64,000 bases of DNA from positions 124,001-188,000 of the forward strand of contig JABYQS010000042.1 of the NCBI GenBank assembly GCA_022592435.1, written 5' to 3'. Of this stretch, positions 55,800 to 64,000 are shown in pieces. Made by a program: the position numbers and the translations under genes. The notes below the pieces were generated by a model. That model saw nothing but the letters and a program-made list of their open reading frames with translations. It had not been told where the DNA came from and ran no database searches. Origin of the DNA: Cerioporus squamosus (Eukaryota; Basidiomycota; Agaricomycetes; Polyporales; Polyporaceae). Position 1 is the stretch's first letter, and every line of letters starts with the position of its first letter.

Positions 55800-57574
55800 T
55801 TAGTGTGCCGGAGTACTGATCTGCTGCTGGGAATACTGGTTCTGGTAGTACTGAGCGTAGCCGGCTCCGTAGTCCTGCGATTGAGGATAGTAGCCGGCGC
55901 CGCCCTGCTGCTGCCCGTAACCAGCTTGACCATAGCCGGGCGCGCCTCCACCGTAGCCACCAGCAGGAGCGCCGCCGTAACCGTTGTACGGTCCTTGAGG
56001 AGGCCGGAAGCCGCCCTGTGGGTTAGCGTTAACCGGGGGCGCGCTCTGCCAAACCTCGGGACGCCGCCACGGAGGGATGTTCGACCCGCCGCCAGTGATG
56101 TCGCCTGCGCCTCCACCCCATCTCCCACCGTCACCTCCTGGTCCCTTCCCTGTCTCCCCGAGCTCCGCCATCAGGCTAGCATACTCGGAATCGAATCCGC
56201 CCTTCATCATGCTTGGCGGGCTGACTGCGCCGTGAGCTGCTGCGTTCGGGTCCCTGTTGACAGTACAGTCGCGAGCCATGTGTCCGGCGCTGCCGCAAAC
56301 ACGGCAGATGATGTTCGCTGTGAAGTTCCGCTGCTCCGGACAGTCGTACTTGCGGTGCCCGACACCGCCGCAGTTCTGACAGATCTGATTTTCGTCATCA
56401 CGGAGAGTACCATTGAGTGCGGCAAGTTCGCGAAGCTGGTTACGCTTGTGGTCGTTCTGCCCCTCTGGCGTCGAGGCAGCCTGGATTGGGATGTCAGATG
56501 TGACTTCGGTATGTGTCAATAGGGCAACGCACCGTTTCGATGACCTTGTTGATCAGGTTGACACAAGTAGCGACCTTGTCCTCAGAGTCAGCAGTAACGA
56601 GACAATGAAGATCTTCTTCAGCGTCTTCGGCGTACTGTTCAGGTCGGGCCTTGCCCTCCTTGACGCTACCCTTGCCCCGAATGCTGATCTTTGCGCCACT
56701 CTCCCGCTCCATCTTCTTCAAACTGTTCCCACGAGGACCGACCAACAATCCGAAAAAGTTGATCTCAGGGAACTCCTTGACGGGTATGTACACCTTCTCG
56801 GAGGGTCGCTGCGACCGCTTCATTTGATGGTACTCGACTGGAGGACGGAAGTTAGGGTCGTTCTTCATGGCGCGGTCGACCAGCCGGATGCGTTCCTCCT
56901 CCAACTTCTTGCGATAACGGACCTCGCGTGTGTTAGTACGACGACCAGTGAGCATCATACGTAGGGGGAGGAGACGGAGAACTGTTGTAAAATCGTAGAT
57001 GAAGCACGTCAGTCTCAAAAGGATATGCGATACGATGGCAATGACAACGTACCGTTCGCGTTCCGGGGGGATGAAATCGTTCAAACGGAGCTTGCGATTA
57101 ATCTCCTCCAATCGAAGGTGGATCGCGTAGTTGTCAAGGTGGGCCTGGGATACACCATTGGCGTTGATGGCAGTGGGCAGACCAGGAATCTCGGTCTTCG
57201 CGTCACCCCAACGGCTTCGCCGCTTGCGAGGAGCATTAGGGTCAGTAGCTGATGAAGAACGAGATAAGGCGTTAGTAATGAGTACGTCAGTTAGCAGGCT
57301 TCGGACGCAAGCCATGGCGGGATCACCGTGGTGGCCTGCGCGAACGTAGGAATGGGGCGAGAATGAGTCCACCGCAGATGTCTCCGTACTTACCGGCGCC
57401 GTTCGACGGAGTGGTATCACGGTCTGAGCGTGAGCTCTCCCTGTCGTTTTGAGATTGGAACCGGGGGTATGCAGAGGGGGATGGCTGCGCCAGCTGAGGA
57501 GGAGTCGACTCTTCTACAGGCGCGGGTCCGAACCTCCGGCGATTGCCCAACGGAACTGCTGGCTGGTTAGACAT
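55800..57574 (-). CDS. MSL5: branchpoint-binding protein BBP / SF1 (MSL5), with one frame-breaking extra base
   Basis: Splicing factor that recognises the intron branchpoint and joins the U2AF partner in the commitment complex. Order seen: N-terminus [36 protein letters not shown] (U2AF-ligand Trp motif); [10 protein letters not shown] then [33 protein letters not shown]2 domain with [19 protein letters not shown] and [11 protein letters not shown]; two zinc knuckles ([28 protein letters not shown]); a Gly/Tyr/Gln-rich tail. Between YDAH and the conserved GRRTNTRE there is one extra nucleotide (T on the coding strand, about 56947), so the two parts lie in different frames. Either a sequence error or a broken allele. 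Divergent from XPB. Confidence 0.9.
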
Positions 57575-57985
57575 GGCTGCAAAACGAAGGTTGACAATAC
57601 GCACTCTCGTTGGTACCCGTAACTTCACGAGTAGCAGGTCTCCACATGTTGCGAGTGTTCGGGATGAGCGGGCTGAGCGAGCGAGATGGAAGATTTGGAA
57701 CAAGTCCACTCGGGGGCAGCTGAGCAGCAACGCCAGCAGTTGAAGCTCCGACCAAATGCTGACTCATATGGCAAGTCGACACTAAGTCCGCTGGTAAGTG
57801 GTTTGCAAGTTCATTTATGGTGATAAGTGTGCACTAATACTTGAGCTTATTAATCAAAATTCTAAGGTATCTTGTGATTCACGTATCACTAAGTCAGTCA
57901 CGCATTCGGTCCCGTCGAAACTTCACCTCCAACCACCACTGTCCTCTTGTTCGCAGCGGTCAAGTACCCTTGGAATCAATAGGAG
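57575..57985. promoter_or_regulatory. divergent upstream region (BBP / XPB)
   Basis: 411 bp shared by two essential nuclear genes running apart. A short AT-richer centre (about 57785-57900) flanked by GC-rich DNA suits a nucleosome-free divergent promoter. Not tested. Confidence 0.4.
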
Positions 57986-61306
<3,321 letters not shown>

Positions 61307-64000
61307 GGGACGCTGTGCCCAGCGCACGGGTAGACCGCGGTGATATGATTGACGTCGCCGTTTGTCATTTGATTGGGGCCGTCTGCGAGGCGGTAGAACA
61401 GACCTCTGGTATACGGACGCGGAACTTTGTTATCTGTATCATACTCATCGTCGTCGCAAACCAATACATAGTGTCGTTATACGCAGCGTGCTACGCTCTT
61501 CTGTTAACTTTCCTTATGGAGCAGTGCGGTCGCAGTGACAGGAGGTTATGTGTCGGCTAGTCAACGTTAGTCATCTGGCTCGGGGATGCCGCCTCACACT
61601 GTGGTTGAGGACCATGAGCAATGCTGGTTACGTCCGACCCCGCGACCGACGGCTCTCGACTGCGCAGCGCGCCCGTCCGTTACATTGCTCTACTGCCCGT
61701 TGATGAGGGAGCTCGAGGAAGACCACTGTGACCGGAAAGCGGTGAGCTCCCCAGCGAATGAACGACGATCTCCGACCTCACGCCTCTTCAGAATACGTTA
61801 TCCACAGGGCGCAGCGTCGGGCAAGAGGCTGAGATGAGTGAGCAAGTGCCCGAACGAAGGCGTCGCAAATTGACTTCGTGCGCGATCCAGCAGCCCGATG
61901 GACCCACAACGTCTTATAGACGCCTGTGGCCAATTTACAATTGCCACCTTGGCACTGCCGTACTCTGCCGGCGGGTGCGGTCAACCACCACCAGACGCTC
62001 CGAGCAGGCTGGCTCTTGCCGCCGTGAATGTACGCGCCGTCCCACCGGCCTGGTAAGCCCCGACACACTAATGAGTGTTGAGGAGAAATGCTTCATTGAT
62101 GTTACGGCGCACCTACAGACGCCTCTCCTGCCCTAACGTGATATTTCCCCCAGTAATCCGAAGACTGAAGAAGGTCCGTCGGCGGGGTACGGCGGCCGCT
62201 ACGCGGAGTCCACGTTGAAGGTCGGGGACGATCACTGCAATTGCCAGTACCCGAACTTGTCGTGCGCGGTTAGCGGCGGGTCGACGGTCGCTGGATGATC
62301 TCAAGCGATCTCGCAATTGCTATCTCTGATTTTCGACCTCGGAGTGGACTGCATTTGAAATGCGGCAAAGCCAGAGGTGTACTACGTTGATTGCAGTGCT
62401 GCCTGTATGAACCCCGCGTCACGGACCGTCACCTGGGCAGCCTGAGATGGACTTGTGAAACTCGACTTCGAACGTGTTCGCGGAGGCATTTGCGGCGAGC
62501 TCGCTTGCTTGCGTGGATGGGTACCCAGACGCTAACAGGCGGACCATGCCTCTATCTTGATTGCACAAGCGAATTGCTGCGACAAGTCGAGCTCGGACTG
62601 CCAAGTTCTTGGTCTATTCTAAGGGGATATGCGGTGAGAAGTGGTAGCCGTAAGACAGAGAGACCTGTCAAGGTGCAGGTGGCTCATACCTCTAGGTGCC
62701 CTTGGTCAATAGGAGCGGAGACGCTGCTAATACCGAGGGCTATCACTTGGCAAGCGTCAGCCACCCTCGGTGAGAGCGGACTGAGGAAGCCAGTCGAATT
62801 CGCGGTTACGCCGATGGGCGTAATGATAGCAGGATTGCCCACCGGTGCGAATGCAGTTCCGTAGGCGGGATGCTGGCATAGATGATCACATATGTCAGTG
62901 ATTCGCATTCTACACCGCTGCCAAGAACCACTTGTGTACGGTGGCTGTCTCTTGAGCGTCGAGCCCGGGGATCCTATGTCCTGGCCGCGAAGGAAGTGTC
63001 GCAGCCTGTTCAGGAAACAGACTAGCTTCCAGAAGAGACTCCGTCGACATGGGCGGGACGCTTGCAAGGATACGACGAGCGAGCCGCCCGTGCAGGTAAG
63101 AGACGAGAGCTGCGGGCTCTCCAGCGGGAGAACCCGTCATATACTGTGCTGCGCATCTCTAGCACGAGTACTTTCAAGGGGTGGGGGTCGCAGACCACGA
63201 CGCCAGCTGAAGGGTGGTGAGAAGTCCCCAGTACTTCCACGCGGCGGGAGGAACAAGTACCGGGAAATATTGGCAGCTCGCATCATTTGATCGCCATAGC
63301 GCGCTGCTCACGAGTTGCCCACGAGCCAGGACGGAGATGCAGTGCATTTGAAGGTTGTTAGTTGGGATTTCATCGATAATCGCAGATCCAATCCGCCAAG
63401 GGGGGAGAGCAAGCTGGCAGGACTTGCACCGGGAACGTGTTGGATTTACGAACAAAGTTTCACGTCAAGCTTCCCGTTGCAGACAAGTGGTCAACGGTCA
63501 TTTGCGCGTTTTTTGCCGGCTGCACGACGATTAAAAACGTAGAATAGAACCGAGAGCGAGGCGCGGCTCACCTACACATGTGTAGGAGCGCGATCCTAGT
63601 CATGGTCTCCGGGACCCGCTAGGGTCGTTCGGCGGGAGGCTGGACGAGGATGTGCTTGCGCTCACGATCGATGCGCAAGACTCTACGAGCACGGAGTTGG
63701 GCAGGAAGTAGCTATGCGGCATCACGCGGATATTACAGGAAGGTATTTTGCGCGCATCTTGAACTGGCAACGTGTATTTTCGCAAGTGTCATTGTCCACC
63801 TGGCTGCTCGCGTAGGCTCTTCGGAGAGTTGATGGTTCCGGGTGCTACCAGGATCGTCCTTGCGCAGATACTTACTTCTGTGCAGCTGGAACACGTATGC
63901 ATACTTCGCAACGAGCCATCATCGCGACTGTAGGAATGAAGGCAACTGTCAGGACGCGTGTATGGCGCCACCACCACGTTGCTACTTACCCAGACAGAAT
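61307..64000. other. gene-poor end of the window, only weak coding-like fragments
   Basis: 2.7 kb without a supported gene. On the minus strand around 62684-63140 two pieces could be joined by an intron with good signals: HKWFLAA, then AYGTAFAPVGNPAIITPIGV and SPLSPRVADACQVIALGI, followed by a possible donor. I recognise no family and cannot find convincing flanking exons. May be an exon pair of a gene continuing past the window, or chance. Confidence 0.3.

Overview
This window is nuclear DNA from a filamentous basidiomycete, most likely an Agaricomycete such as a polypore. The signs are GC-rich compact genes on both strands, many short introns (about 45-65 nt, GT-AG, pyrimidine tract before AG), genes of fungal families (Zn2Cys6 regulator with fungal-specific domain, GIT1-type phosphodiester transporter, SEM1, RAE1), a DUF6533 membrane protein (a family typical of Agaricomycetes), and intron-containing nuclear tRNA genes. 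There is no sign of a prophage, plasmid, CRISPR array or other bacterial feature. Species cannot be named from sequence alone.

Layout, left to right: GIT1-like transporter (-); proteasome/TREX-2 subunit SEM1 (-) divergent from an unrecognised protein (+); HST3/HST4-type sirtuin (+); small hydrophilic protein (-); tRNA-Arg(CCG) (+); RAE1/GLE2 mRNA export factor (+); sterol C-5 desaturase ERG3 (-); prolyl aminopeptidase (-); tRNA-Leu(AAG) (-); phosphomannose isomerase (+); one reading frame joining cystathionine beta-lyase to mevalonate kinase (-); single-pass membrane protein (-); DUF6533 membrane protein (-); RMND1/MRX10-type DUF155 mitochondrial protein (-); Zn2Cys6 transcription factor (+); YOR1-type ABCC transporter with about 37 introns (-); C2-domain INN1/FIC1-like protein (+); SUN-domain protein (-); class A J-protein (-); NSUN5/RCM1 rRNA methyltransferase (+); branchpoint-binding protein BBP/SF1 (-); TFIIH helicase XPB/SSL2 (+). 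The last 2.7 kb has no convincing gene.

The genes are mostly unlinked housekeeping functions. Two mevalonate/ergosterol steps (mevalonate kinase, C-5 desaturase) lie within 10 kb, and several gene pairs are divergent with shared upstream regions of 280-950 bp.

The most interesting points are: (1) the in-frame cystathionine beta-lyase-mevalonate kinase fusion, which has no stop and no in-frame ATG between the halves; (2) very small exons of 6-7 nt that carry catalytic residues (the D-K of the J-domain HPD motif, the Walker A G-K of the ABC transporter), plus a start codon split by an intron; (3) four isolated single extra nucleotides that break conserved frames in XPB (two), BBP and the ABC transporter. 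These four look like sequence errors or broken alleles until transcripts show otherwise. Exon structures were worked out by eye from splice signals and remembered family consensus; no search or alignment was run.
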